From: Chrysochromulina tobinii
Lineage: Eukaryota; Haptophyta; Prymnesiales; Chrysochromulinaceae
Assembly: GCA_001275005.1 (NCBI GenBank)
Contig: JWZX01003305.1
Span: forward strand, 1-57,856
DNA: 57,856 nucleotides
Direction: 5' to 3'
The stretch's first letter is position 1; every line of letters starts with the position of its first letter. Under the pieces are notes generated by a model, which saw only the letters and a program-made list of their open reading frames with translations, ran no database searches and had not been told where the DNA came from. Made by a program: the position numbers and the translations under genes. This document shows positions 46,461 through 56,322 of this stretch, in pieces.

Positions 46461-46958
46461 ATGCAGTCCCTCCCGATCTTGCTGCTCCTCTTGCCAGCTG
46501 GCACTGCGCTATTTGTCTCGCCGCGCCGTGCACATCTTCAGCAGGCCGCCGCCGCCGCTGCCGCCGCCGCTGCAGCGTTTCCGCTCGTAGCTCCAGCCGT
46601 TGCCGACGAGGATCCTCTTGTAACTCGCCTCCGAGATGCACAATCGCGACTGGAGTCAGCGCAATTCGCACTGAATGAGGGTAACATTGACCAAGTGCGG
46701 CAGGCAGTCAAGGCCGCCGTCACACCGCTCACAATGAAGGGTTACCTCGGTTCATCCGTCAAGTCGCGGGCGCAAGATTCGGGCTCCACTGAGCTTCTCG
46801 AGGCCCGTACCACGCTCCTGAAAAACTTGGGCATCGTGGACAAGTGGTGCTACGATCGGCAAACGAGCTTCGGTCAGTCGTCGAGCGATTCCACTATACC
46901 CACCAGTGCGCTGCGTGAGAGCGTCGTAGCGATCGATAAGGTGATCGAGCTCTTGTGA
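46461..46958 (+). CDS. Probable thylakoid-lumen protein
   Basis: 165 residues. The N-terminus looks tripartite: a signal peptide ending ALFVSP, where Phe follows the presumed cleavage as in secondary-plastid proteins; a basic transit stretch (RRAHLQQ); and a poly-Ala lumenal signal (AAAAFPLVAPAVA) ending in AxA before DEDP. The ~115-residue mature part is all-helical, loosely recalling PsbQ-like four-helix proteins, but I cannot assign it. A lumen location is inferred from the leader only. Confidence 0.6.
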   Translation: MQSLPILLLLLPAGTALFVSPRRAHLQQAAAAAAAAAAAFPLVAPAVADEDPLVTRLRDAQSRLESAQFALNEGNIDQVRQAVKAAVTPLTMKGYLGSSVKSRAQDSGSTELLEARTTLLKNLGIVDKWCYDRQTSFGQSSSDSTIPTSALRESVVAIDKVIELL

Positions 46959-46976
46959 TTGTTTGTCTCTGTATAT

Positions 46977-47011
46977 CCGTCGGTACCATGGTACCGGGCC
47001 GCAGCCGACGG
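46977..47011. terminator. Nested palindrome between convergent genes
   Basis: CGGTACCATGGTACCG (46981-46996) is a perfect 16-bp palindrome. CCGTCGG (46977-46983) and CCGACGG (47005-47011) form an alternative outer pair. An A-tract (AAAAAAAA) follows at about 47021. It may mark a 3' end. Confidence 0.4.
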
Positions 47012-47088
47012 ACCCATGCCAAAAAAAACCCACAGTAAAGCGCCTTCGGCAGGTTTTGCAGGCCGACTTCTACATGTAGGCGAAACGG

Positions 47089-48165
47089 TTACGCGCGCTC
47101 GACGGAGCTGGCCGCTGGCGCGCTAGCCGGCCTAGCTGCCCCCCGCGTCCACGGCGGCACCTGCGGGTCTTTACCGGCTGGGTCGCTCGCGAATTCTCCG
47201 CGCATGTACCTCTCGACGAGCCCACGTATGCGATAGCTGCCGATGAGGACTTCGAGCGGCCCGGCGTCGAACTGACCACCAGGTGGCGCGATCGTGCTGC
47301 CGCTACCTCCCGCCATCGCCGCCGCCGCCTCGGCCTCAATGCACAAGCGCGCGAACTCTGCCGGGGAGATACGGTTGCTGTACTCGGGATGGTCGGGATC
47401 ATCCACGCACGCCGCGCAGGCCATCGTGGCTCCTATCTCCTCCGGGCTGAAGCCGAGCGCGATCATCATCGTGCCGAGATCGTCCACTTGAATCAGGCCC
47501 ATCCGGTCGCGGTCGACGGCCTTGAAGCACTCGTGCAGCTCAGCTTTTCTCGCCTTGGTGACCGTGCGGTGTGACGGGAGCCTCGCACGCACTTCAAGGA
47601 AGCGATCCGTCTGGAAGTCGAGCTCGTATTGCTGGTACTGGCGGCGCTGGCGTGGAGAGAGCCTATGGTCGGGCCGGTGGACGGTCAGATTTGGCGGCGG
47701 CGGCGGCGCCCGCGCGGCGGCCCTGGCGCGGTTTGCACGGCTGGGAGAGCTGGTGGCGCAAACTCGCCGGCCGTGGATATCATATGTTGGTGGCGCGGCG
47801 GCGGGCGCCGTGCCTGAATGCAAGAGCATGGGAGCCTTTCCGGTGAATCGCGTGAGGTCGGGCGCTGCTGATGGCCGCGCGTATATAGGCAGGTACACTC
47901 TGTCGGGCAATGCTGACGGCCGCGCGGATTGAGGTCGGTTCGAAGCCAACCGCGGTGAGGAGAGCGGAACTCGGCCTCGCGCCGACTGTGGCCTAATGTC
48001 CTGGAACGGTGCTGTCGGTGCTTCTGGGTAGGGTAGGTGCTGCACGATGCGACGGCCGGCCTTGAAGAGATCGGACGCCGCGAGCGGCGGCTCAACCATC
48101 ACATTGCCATACCACACTCCCGGCTGCTGTGCCCGTGTGCTGGATTCTGCTGGTTTGGCTGGCAT
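47089..48165 (-). CDS. EF-hand protein with RPQSAR repeats
   Basis: From the ATG at 48165: 358 residues; upstream codons lack ATG. The N-terminal half is Pro/Ser/Arg-rich and carries two RPQSAR motifs. A calmodulin/centrin-like helix-loop-helix follows at ~205-245 (LHECFKAVDRDRMGLIQVDDLGTMMIALGFSPEEI), whose loop DRDRMGLIQVDD ends in Asp instead of Glu. The second half of the pair (DPDHPEYSNRISPAEF) is divergent. RPQSAR-type motifs occur in axonemal proteins, so a flagellar role is possible but unproven. Confidence 0.65.
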   Translation of the reverse strand: MPAKPAESSTRAQQPGVWYGNVMVEPPLAASDLFKAGRRIVQHLPYPEAPTAPFQDIRPQSARGRVPLSSPRLASNRPQSARPSALPDRVYLPIYARPSAAPDLTRFTGKAPMLLHSGTAPAAAPPTYDIHGRRVCATSSPSRANRARAAARAPPPPPNLTVHRPDHRLSPRQRRQYQQYELDFQTDRFLEVRARLPSHRTVTKARKAELHECFKAVDRDRMGLIQVDDLGTMMIALGFSPEEIGATMACAACVDDPDHPEYSNRISPAEFARLCIEAEAAAAMAGGSGSTIAPPGGQFDAGPLEVLIGSYRIRGLVERYMRGEFASDPAGKDPQVPPWTRGAARPASAPAASSVERA

Positions 48166-48627
48166 TAGGGCACCAGCCGCACCGTGCTCATTTAGGTCGA
48201 GTATCCATGTTTTGAAGGAACGAAGTGTGAAGCAAGCACGCAAGCACGCTTGCTTGAAGTGTGACTGTTATTTGCAACTGTTAATAGCATCTTATCACTT
48301 TCAGGGTGTAGTTAGTCAGTTTTATATGTCGCTGTCCCCCCGCGCTCACCACATGCAACCATTATGCAACCATTATGCAACCGAGTGTGTAGTTCACACG
48401 TAGACGTAAAATTGAGCCGCACATCGAGGCTCACGTAACGCCCTCGACGGCCGGGTACATCCGTCGGGATGCGGACATGCGGTGGACGAGGATGACTCTG
48501 TGGCACAGAGGGACTTGTGCCCACACGGAACAGGCTTGACCCGCTGAGATGGGCGAGATGCGCGCGCGCCACCTGGGCGCAAGCACCATTCCCTGCTCCT
48601 CCTGCTGCTACTGCTGTGCGCCGCGCG
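48166..48627. other. Intergenic spacer with short repeats
   Basis: It holds AAGCAAGCACGCAAGCACGC near 48230-48255 with an adjoining inverted copy, and three ATGCAACC units near 48353-48381. TTCACACTT on the coding strand (48224-48234 region) is the promoter-like motif seen elsewhere. No gene seen. Confidence 0.45.
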
Positions 48628-49583
48628 TCAGTCGATGCAGACGCCGGGCCCCGCCCTCCTGCGCATCGCTTTTCGCACGCGCGTATCGGTGCCCAACTCG
48701 GCGTCGCTGCCGCTCTCGGCCGTGCTCTCGGCGCGCGAAGTGAGGCGTGCGAGCCGCTCGTTCTCGAGCGTCAGCTGCTCATTCTGCTGCGCAAGCGCTG
48801 AGATGGCCGCCATCAGCTTGCTCGGCGACATGAGGCACTCTGCCATGTGTCGCTCGAGTGGCGGTCCGCCGATGCATGCATGGCCGCACCCAAATGGGCA
48901 CATGACGGGTGAAAGCGGGAGCGCCGGGCAGCGCTGCGCATGCACGGCGAGCTCGCGGCGCGGCAACTCGGCGCCGCAGCCCTCGTTTGGGCACGTCACG
49001 CTCACGCACTGGCACTGCAAAGCCAAATGGCTGAGCAGCTCTCCGCGCCTGCCCACCCAAGCGCAGCCCGACTTGGCCAGCTGGCAGCGCGTGTCCACGT
49101 TGGAGACGAGGCGCTCGGCGAGCCTATCGGGCTGCAGCACTGAGGCCTCCACTGGTGCTCGACACTCGGGGCACTCGGGCTTGAGCGGCAGCCAGGTTTG
49201 CAAGCAGCCCTCGCAGAAGATGTGCCTGCGCGAGAGAGGGAGAGAGAGAGAGCGATTGAGAGAGAGAGAAGCAGCGGCGGGTGAGCAATGAGGCGGCGAC
49301 GGCACGCCATCAATCAGCAGCATGGCGTGAGCAACCCGCACTCTGGCTGGCCGGCTGCGCGCGCTTCTGGCCGGGTGCGCAGCAGCAGTAGTGCATGGGT
49401 CGCAAAGCTGTACCCGCATGCCGTACGGGTGGGCCGCACGAAGAGGCCAGTGCAGATGGCGCAGCACAGGTTCTCGTCGGCAGGTCGGCACAGCAGCTCC
49501 TCCGAGAATCGGCTCGATGCGCCTGCAATCGCCTTCTCAGGCGTGCGCAGGTCCTGCCTTGGAGCGCATAGAGTCTGATCCAT
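48628..49583 (-). CDS. RING finger-TRAF zinc finger protein
   Basis: Exons 49583-49414 and 49225-48628 join in phase 2 to give 255 residues. The splice completes the RING: CCAICTGLFVRPTRTACG|HIFCEGC ... CPECR, a C3HC4 pattern. TRAF-type zinc fingers follow (CAWVGRRGELLSH, CPNEGCGAELPRRELAVHAQRC, CPFGCGHACIGGPPLERHMAEC), then a leucine-rich coiled coil (ISALAQQNEQLTLENERL). The layout fits E3 ubiquitin ligases of the RNF41/TRAF style. The intron starts GTACAGCTTTGCGA, a decayed likeness of the next exon's GCACATCTTCTGCGA, and has a CT-rich tract before the acceptor. Confidence 0.87.
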
Positions 49584-49771
49584 GGAGCGCTTTTGCCTTT
49601 CGCCCTTTTCAGGCAACTTGCCCGCCAAAAACGGCGCAGGAATGGGCCTGCTCGCGTGTCGAGCAGATTTTTTGTGCAGCACCGGCGGCTCTGCGTTCTC
49701 CGGCAGGCTGAGCTTCCTCGGCGCTGCCCTCGATTACGGGCCGATACACAGGTCCCCGCTCTGTTGGAGAA
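49584..49771. promoter_or_regulatory. Divergent promoter region
   Basis: 188 bp between the RING gene (-) and the channel gene (+). No specific motif; called from head-to-head spacing. Confidence 0.4.
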
Positions 49772-51394
49772 ATGGAGATTTCTTCTAATTCGAGAGCAAA
49801 CCACCTCGTGGCCCTCTCCTTCCTCGACTCGCTCGAGCCTCCGCTCGCTACCAATTCTCGCCAAGCCCTCCTTTCCGCACTCGAGAGCTCGGGCCAAGGC
49901 CTCTCATGCCTCTCGCGCTTGGACGGGGACGCGCTCAAGGAGATTGGCGTGGTGTCCCCCATGGAGCGCGCGAGTCTGCTCGCGGCGGCTGCGGATGGTG
50001 GGGTGATGGCGCCGCCGCCCAGGATGGACCCGCCAGGCCCGGTCGTGGTCGAAGTGAAGTTCGGCTTCATAGAGCTCTCGGCGATCGACACGATCAACCA
50101 GAGCTTCCGCTGCCGCTTCTTCCTCGACCTCACCTGGGAGGATCCGCGGCTCATCGGCGCCTCGTCGGTGCCCGACGGGACGTGGTTCCCGAAGGGCGTC
50201 TACATCATCAACGCGCATGGCGCGCTCGACATCGCAGCGTACTCCAAGCCGATCCTCGTCGACAGTGCGACGGGCCGCGTGCTGTGGGCGCAGGACATCC
50301 AGGGAGCCATCACCAACCAGATGAGCCTCGCGGCATTTCCTTTCGACACGGACGTGCTCGAGGTCTACGTGCACCAGGCCGAGGAGGCCAGCCGCGACGA
50401 GTACGTGCTCAGGCCCTACGGCGGGGGGTGGAACGGCTACCGCACGCGCAGCTCGGAAGAGACGCTCGAGCTCGAGTCCCGGAGCACGCAGTGCTTCTTC
50501 GACGTGTTCACGTGGGTGGACGAGTGGAGCGTTGGCGGCTTCTCTATCGAGGCGTACGAGACCGTGGGCGGCAACGGCGTCGAGTACTCGGAATGCCACC
50601 TCTATCTGCACGTGGCCCGGCGCTGGACGTACTACGCGTGGAAGATCGTGCTGCCGCTGTGCATCTGCACGGCCTTCTGCCTCACCGCGTTCCTCTATGA
50701 GGCGGAGGATCTCGCCAACCGCAACGGCATCTCGGTCACCATGTTCCTCGCCACCTCGGCGCTGCTCTTCGTCGTGGCCGCGCTGCTGCCCAAGACCTCC
50801 TACCTGACCGCCATCGACCGCTTCGTGGTGCAGACTCTCGTGATCCAGTTCGCCATCGGCGTGTGGAGCTGGCTCATGTTCGCCGTCGTGCGCGTGCGCC
50901 TCGACGAGGGCGCAAGGGACCGGGCGGACCTGGTCGCCTTCCTTGTGCTCGCCGGCGCGTACGTGCTCTGCGTCTGCGCCTTCTTCTGGAGGCCGTTGCT
51001 CGCGGGGAACGTGACGGACCACGGCCGCCACCGTCTCCTCGCGCGGCAAGGGGCGCTGCTCGAGAGGCCCACGCCGCCACCGCCTGGCCCGAGCGGGCAC
51101 CATCTCGACTCGGGCAGGATGGGTGACGAGGACGAGACGCGGATGACGCGCTTCCACCGCTTCGAGATGGGGCGCAATGTCTGGCCTCGAAAGGTCCCGG
51201 GCGAGCTCCCCGTGAACATGCTCCAACCGCACTGGAGCCGCAAGGAACCAGGGAGCCTGAAGGTTACTTCTGTGGAGCGGCTCTCACCCGACGAGTTCAC
51301 GAAGAAGGGCGGTTATGCTGGGGTGAAGGTAGCCACAACGAGCAAGGCATTAGAGCGGGCGAGACCTCGGGAGGCTGACCTTCATATGTGCTGA
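49772..51394 (+). CDS. Pentameric ligand-gated ion channel with N-terminal SAM-like domain
   Basis: 540 residues, one exon. Residues ~12-75 look like a SAM domain (FLDSLEP ... LSRLDGDALKEIGVVSPMERASLL). The ligand-binding beta-sandwich follows (~88-283) with WEDPRL, TWFPKGVY and the signature FPFDTD; the two Cys of the animal Cys-loop are absent, as in prokaryotic channels. Four membrane segments are seen (~287-308, 317-338, 348-372, 388-412) with a pore helix NRNGISVTMFLATSALLFVVAALLP. A long cytosolic tail follows TM4. No signal peptide is visible although the sandwich should be extracellular. The last nine residues come from a duplicated antisense fragment of the 28.6-kb gene. Confidence 0.87.
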   Translation: MEISSNSRANHLVALSFLDSLEPPLATNSRQALLSALESSGQGLSCLSRLDGDALKEIGVVSPMERASLLAAAADGGVMAPPPRMDPPGPVVVEVKFGFIELSAIDTINQSFRCRFFLDLTWEDPRLIGASSVPDGTWFPKGVYIINAHGALDIAAYSKPILVDSATGRVLWAQDIQGAITNQMSLAAFPFDTDVLEVYVHQAEEASRDEYVLRPYGGGWNGYRTRSSEETLELESRSTQCFFDVFTWVDEWSVGGFSIEAYETVGGNGVEYSECHLYLHVARRWTYYAWKIVLPLCICTAFCLTAFLYEAEDLANRNGISVTMFLATSALLFVVAALLPKTSYLTAIDRFVVQTLVIQFAIGVWSWLMFAVVRVRLDEGARDRADLVAFLVLAGAYVLCVCAFFWRPLLAGNVTDHGRHRLLARQGALLERPTPPPPGPSGHHLDSGRMGDEDETRMTRFHRFEMGRNVWPRKVPGELPVNMLQPHWSRKEPGSLKVTSVERLSPDEFTKKGGYAGVKVATTSKALERARPREADLHMC

Positions 51395-51560
51395 AGCCGG
51401 TGACGCTCATGAAGTTGACGTGTCGGGCCTCTCGGCATCCAGACCCGTTGCACGTGTATACTGATCCAGGCAAGATCGGGCTTGTCGCGCGCACGGAGCG
51501 GCGGCGGGATGAAGTGCACAAAGAGAGCCGACTCGGGTACGACCACAGGCTGCTCCGCGG
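51363..51560. repeat. Second copy of the 197-bp dispersed duplication
   Basis: Near-identical to 28599-28795 in the same orientation. It starts inside the last codons of the channel gene and runs past its stop. A one-base insertion near 51460 breaks the frame of the source protein, so this is a dead fragment of the coiled-coil gene. It lies antisense to channel transcription. Confidence 0.92.
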
Positions 51561-51716
51561 CCACTCCCGCAGCCAGCCGAGCTTCAAGCCGAGCTAGAGC
51601 GTAGAGGGACAACCTTAACTGTCATACCGGATACGGGAAATGTGACATTAGGCTTTAGCGTAGGGCTATAGAAGAGATGACTTTAGATAGATAGTTTGTG
51701 GGTTTGATCCTACTAC

Positions 51717-52313
51717 TCAGACAAAGGTGCTGTCTGGCCTCCGTTCGAAATCGCGCGCATCTGGTCGCGGTAGGCTACCAAATGGGGTGGTTTGGATGTC
51801 GGCAAGCCGGCGCTGCCAAGCGCTCGTGAGGCCCAGCTCTCGAGCGCCAGTGCGTATCAAGCCGAGGTACCGTTTGGAAGGTGGGAGCTCAACAGGCGAT
51901 GCGAGCAAGCCAGAGCCCAGCGTCCACGCCTTTACGCTCCCGCCGTTGTACAGCTGCACAGTGACCTCTCGGACCTGGTAGCCCAGCGGCCCACCAAACG
52001 GAACGCCCTCGCTCGCAAGCAGTCGAACCCAGTCAGCCAGGGTCAGCTGAAATACGCCACCGTGGCATTCGTCGTCCTTGTTCGATGAAGGCATGATGGA
52101 TGCAAACGCCGGCTCCAGCGGCGAGAAGCCGATCATGTTGAATGCAAGGCGCTAACCTTTCACAAAGCCGGGCGCCATGGACAGCGGACGGAGCCCGCGG
52201 CGATTCTCTCGCACAGTCGCGCACATGTTTGACCCAAACGCGAAGTAGGTGATCCGCAGCCCGTCGGGCTGCGATGGCCGCACAAGGGCGAGCGCGCCTA
52301 CAAGCGTGAGCAT
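51717..52313 (-). pseudogene. Gamma-glutamylcyclotransferase-like gene interrupted by TAG
   Basis: From the ATG at 52313 the frame runs 198 codons to 51717 but contains TAG at 52154-52152 (codon 54). Both sides belong to one protein: YFAFGSNM, the substrate-loop motif, lies before it, and RLAFN, then GGVFQLTLADW, PPSKRYLGLIRTGARELGL lie after it. The stop sits between FVKG and RLAFN, where the family usually has an aromatic residue. Members release 5-oxoproline from gamma-glutamyl peptides. The break may be a real nonsense mutation, a sequencing error, or readthrough; no splice solution keeps the conserved RLAFN. Confidence 0.7.
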
Positions 52314-52715
52314 CCGTATCGGAAAGTACCCGACGAGGTCCTAGGAAAGATGCGAAAAAGTAACTTCAAATCTCGCCGAAATGGTCAGCTCTGAAACCGC
52401 GAGGATACCTCCCCCCCCCCAAACACAGGCGCGCGCGCGCCCGATTGCATATGTATGGTATACGCGAAAGTCAATTCAAATTTAAATGAGAGAAACTGCA
52501 AACTCTCGACTCCAGCGAGCACCGTCGTAAGAGGTAAGTCGACTTGACATTGACTTGACACCAAAGACACCGGACACTTTTCTATTTATTGGAAAAGCGC
52601 TCCGGCTGCGCATCGAAAACCCCACTGAATTCCGAGGATATGCCGTACCAAAAGCTGTGTTTCGTGTGCAGTGAGTCAGCCCGGTCCGGTCAAGCAGGGC
52701 TCTCGTCTTCGCGGG
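52314..52715. other. Intergenic spacer
   Basis: 402 bp between two minus-strand genes. It has a poly-C run (~52411) next to a GCGCGCGCGC run (~52430) and an AT-richer segment (52445-52600). No gene seen. Confidence 0.45.
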
Positions 52716-55700
52716 TCAATCCTCGTCGGTCGCCCCGTCGTCCTGAGCGTGCGGCTGAGCGGCCGCGGCGTCGGTCGCGCTTGTAACGGCGCTCTTGGCG
52801 CTCCTGGCTCGCGCGTACGTCGCCTCAGCGGCCTGGCAGATGGCCTCGAGCTCGGCGGCCGCGGCCGCGTCGTTCTCCAGCTCGTACGCATGCATGGCCG
52901 CAGCCTCCCTCGCCTCGGCCTCGGCTTCAAACGCCTTCTGGACCTCGGCCGCGGCGGCAGCCTCGGCCGCCTTCGCCGCCTCCACTGCTGCCGCCTCCGC
53001 CTCCGCCCCCGCCTCCGCCTCCGCCTCGGCCGCATCCTCAAGGGCTATACGAGGCCAGGTGGGGGGCGTCACGGCTGCGTCGCCGCCTGTGGAGTTCACA
53101 TGCATCGTCGCCGCGCCGCCAGCAGAGTTCACAGCAGAGTTCACAGCAGAGCGGCTTTCCTCATCGTCCGGCGTGATGCTCAAGACGGCGCTCGGAGTGC
53201 CCGTGACGGTCGCGTGTGAATCCTCGACGCGACGGCAGCGCTTGTGCAAGTAGCCGAAGACGTCGGCATAGTGGCCGGCCTGCCCGGGGTGCGGCGACGG
53301 GTAGTCGCGCGGCTTGAACTTGCACAGCATGCTGGCGAGCGTGCCCACAGAGCAGTCGAGCGCACGCAGCCGCCTTGTAACCACCTCCAAGCCAGCCGCG
53401 AGCCGCTCATCGCCAAAGGTGAGGTAGTGGACGCACACGCGCCCGGCGAGCGATGCCGCCATCCACTGGATCATCGCTTTGAGTTGCAGGTCGCCGCCGA
53501 AGGCGCCGCAGCCCCAATTGCCCGTGACGATCGGGGGCAGTGGCGCCGCGGCGACGGCGCCAATGGGTTCCCCGTCGAGAGCGCCGTCACGAGCGCCGAG
53601 GAAGCCGACGTACGCCTTGTTGAGCTCCCGCTCGATGGCGCCGGATGAGAATTGCCGCATCACCTGGGAGCGCTCGTACTGCGTCGCGTCGATGGCCACC
53701 AGGTGGGGTCCCGGTGCGGCCGGATCGTCTTCATACGGTCCGGCGTACCTGTGGGGAGAGGGACGGGGCGCCGTGAGGAGCACTTGCATGCGGATGGATC
53801 GTCCCCGGACGGGTCGGCGTACTCAAAGGTGCGCGCGTAGCCGCGGTAGCTTGAGAACCGCTCGACGCCCTCGAGCAGGAGCGCCTCGTGGTCCTCGAGA
53901 CTCTCGGCGAACGCTCGCGACACGATGAGCTCGGGGCTCAGCAGGAATCGGATCTCCTCTTGCACGCACCTGAGTAGGGAGGCAACCATATGCACTCAGA
54001 GGCACACTCAGGGGCAATCATGGGCACTCATGGGCACTCAGGGGCACTCAGGGGCACTCAGGGGCACTCAGGGGCACACAGCGGTACTCAGGCTCCTCTG
54101 CTCACCCGTTGCGCAGCACGCCGCCGCCAATCGAGCGGTTGGCAAAGTCGAGTTGCAGATGCGACCGGTCGGCATCCTCGATCGTGCCGTCGGCGCGCGC
54201 GTGCACGGGGCAGAGCGGCACGTGCACCGCGCCGCGCCAGAAGCTCTCGAGCTGCGTCTCGGAAGTGTCGAGCACCAGCCGCTCGAAGCTGATCAACCGA
54301 GGTGAGGGCGCAGCGGAGGACGAGGCGGCAGCGGCAGCGGGAGCAGCCGGCGCGGCGACCGCCCTGATCCACTCCATCACCTCCGACCACGAGACGACCG
54401 ACACAGTGCCCCTCATGTAAGCGACTGCCGATTGAGCCTCGTGCCACTCGGCGGCACGCATTGGACCCTCGTCGTCGTCGTCGTCGGGCGGCTCGGGCTC
54501 ACACAGCAGGTGCGTGCAGCCGCTCATCTCGACGCGACCCACGGTGAGCGCGCCGTGCAGCCGCAGCTCGTTGGCCATGTCCTCGTGCTCCTCTGCGGAG
54601 AAGCCGGCCAGGGCGAACACACTCCCCGCCAGCGCATAGGCCGTCTCCACGGACGGCGGCGTCGTTGGCGGCGGTGGCGGAGGCGTCCACGGCCGCCCTG
54701 CGGCGGCGCTCGATTCGGCGCGCGCGGCCAGCCGCTCAAAGTAGCCGAGCAGGCAGCGCAGCTTCTGCGGCTGCGTGGCATTCATCTTCGAGTGCGGCGC
54801 ACGCGGTGGCTCGAGGGGACCGAAGAGGGGCCCGCAGTCAAAATAAGGCAAGTCGGGCCCCCGCCCACCGGCCCCGTGGGCGCGCCGCCCCCCCTGGTCG
54901 GCGCGGAAGGGCATCGAGGAGAAGAAGGCATGCGCGAGCAGCGCGGCGCATTGGTCGGGGTGCAGGCTCACTCGCTCGGCACGTCCTTTCAGAAGGAGTG
55001 GCAGCGGGCGCGGGCAGAGGCGCGGCAGTGCAAGGGCGAGGCGGCACATGTGCGGCAAAGTGGCGTCAAAGAAGCGGCGGCGCTCGTCCGCGCTACATTC
55101 ATGCTCGAGGAACTCATGCAGTGCCTCGAACGTCCAACGGCCACCGACGGCCTTTTGGATCGCACGCAGGGCTCCGAGCAGCTTGAGGGTGCTCGAGGGG
55201 GGTGGCGAGAGGCGTGCGCACAGGACGTGCCAGAGCGGCACGCCGGCGCCCTGCCTGCTCAGGCATCGCGGCGAGCACGGCAGGCGCACGTGCTCGCAAT
55301 CCCACGCGTCCACGTACCATGGCGGCAGCTCAGCCTCGGGCGGCAGCGGCGGCAGCAGGACCGACTGTGCTCCGCCCGCCGCCGCGCTCGCCGCCGTCGC
55401 GTCCGGCTCAGCCGTGGGGAAGTCGGGCGGCTCCGCAACCTCCACATCGGTATCTCCGTCTTCGACGACCAGCCGAGGCGCTGGCACCGGTAGCACAGGC
55501 GGCACCGGCAGCTCCGGCACCGGAATGGTTGCGGCCGCCACCACGGGCACTGCTGGAAGGTGCTCGACTCCAAGGACCGTCTGTAGCGCGGCGTACGTCA
55601 TGACCGTCAGCCCGCTCGCGCGTGCGATATCTTGCGCGGCAGACGCCGCCGCCAGAAGCTGTGCATCGTCGGGCGCCTCGTCGTCCACGAGTAGATGAGT

Positions 55701-56036
55701 GCAGCGAGAGACATCAAGAGATGGGAGCACGGTAGCACCGTGAGTCTTGAGCTCGTTGGTCAGATCTTTGAGCTCGGCGTCGTAAAAGCCGGCAAGCGCG
55801 TATACGGTGCCTGCGAGCTGCAGCTGCTCAGATGGCTCCGGAGAGTCGGCGGGTGAAGCGGCGGCGGCTGCACATTCATGGGCAGCTAGTGGCCGCGGGC
55901 CGGCGGCGATCACTAGGGGTGGCTCTGGCTCGTCCGCGGCAGCGGGTGGCGACGTCGGTGACGCTGAGGAACGCGGGCGCTTTGTGACCCATCCGTCCAG
56001 CGTGGCTGAAGATGGCCGCTTGCCGGCGGGCGGCAT
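52716..56036 (-). CDS. Poly(ADP-ribose) glycohydrolase with two BRCT domains
   Basis: Exons 56036-54106, 53969-53823 and 53748-52716 join in phase 2 to 1036 residues. A basic N-terminus (KRPSS, TKRPRSS) may be a nuclear signal. BRCT 1 is at ~80-150 (VYALAGFYDAELKDLTNELKTHGATV). The PARG helical domain is at ~235-445 (LPPWYVDAWDCEHVRLPCSP ... FFSSMPFR ... KLRCLLGYFERL). BRCT 2 (~465-555) is inserted before the catalytic half. Across the first splice lies the catalytic signature GGGVLRNG|CVQEE with both Glu, then GNWGCGAFGGD. It cleaves poly(ADP-ribose) during DNA repair. A Glu/Ala coiled coil ends the protein. The second intron is introner-like. Confidence 0.92.
53749..53822 (-). mobile_element. 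Introner-like intron (copy 3)
   Basis: 74 nt. Its 5' half (GTACGCCGACC ... GGACGATCC) is a decayed copy of the next exon's start (GTACGCCGGACC ... AGACGATCC). Its 3' half (53791-53749) is the shared block, beginning GCATGCAAGTGCTCC and ending CTCCCCACAG. Confidence 0.8.
53970..54105 (-). repeat. PARG intron of GGGGCACTCA repeats
   Basis: Ten-base GGGGCACTCA units (plus strand) fill 54021-54080, with degenerate ones on both sides. The donor is GTGAGC and the acceptor CTACTCAG. Confidence 0.85.
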
Positions 56037-56322
56037 GAGGGCCAACCGTTTATGGGAGCGGTGGTGTGGGCCGAGGGCGTGTGCGAGGATCTGTGCGAGC
56101 GCTTTGGCGAAGTGGCGCGAAAACTGTTCGATCAAGTCGCGACGACTTCTAGAATATCACAGGGAACGCCCCTACTTGTTCTGCCTCGAACTCCAACACC
56201 AGCCGTCGATTTAGGTTTCTCCAAAGCGAGTACCGCCCCGATCTCCACGGCGAAACGTTCACGCGCTGCCTGCCGCCACCTTGTCCAGCAACGCGGTTGA
56301 GCTTTCTCCGCAATCGTGCTCC
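56037..56322. promoter_or_regulatory. Divergent promoter region
   Basis: 286 bp between PARG (-) and SSNA1 (+). AAACGTTCACGCGC near 56262 includes GTTCACGC, as in the element at 4544. A shared promoter is inferred. Confidence 0.4.

Noticed and set aside
49904-51232. 442-codon antisense ORF over the channel gene
   Set aside because: Composition-driven shadow; the plus-strand channel has full domain support.
51620-51712. Possible tRNA (GGGTTTGATCC arm)
   Set aside because: No matching acceptor stem upstream and no cloverleaf.
54432-55493. 353-codon plus-strand ORF opposite PARG
   Set aside because: Overlaps clear PARG and BRCT sequence on the minus strand and has no recognisable domain.
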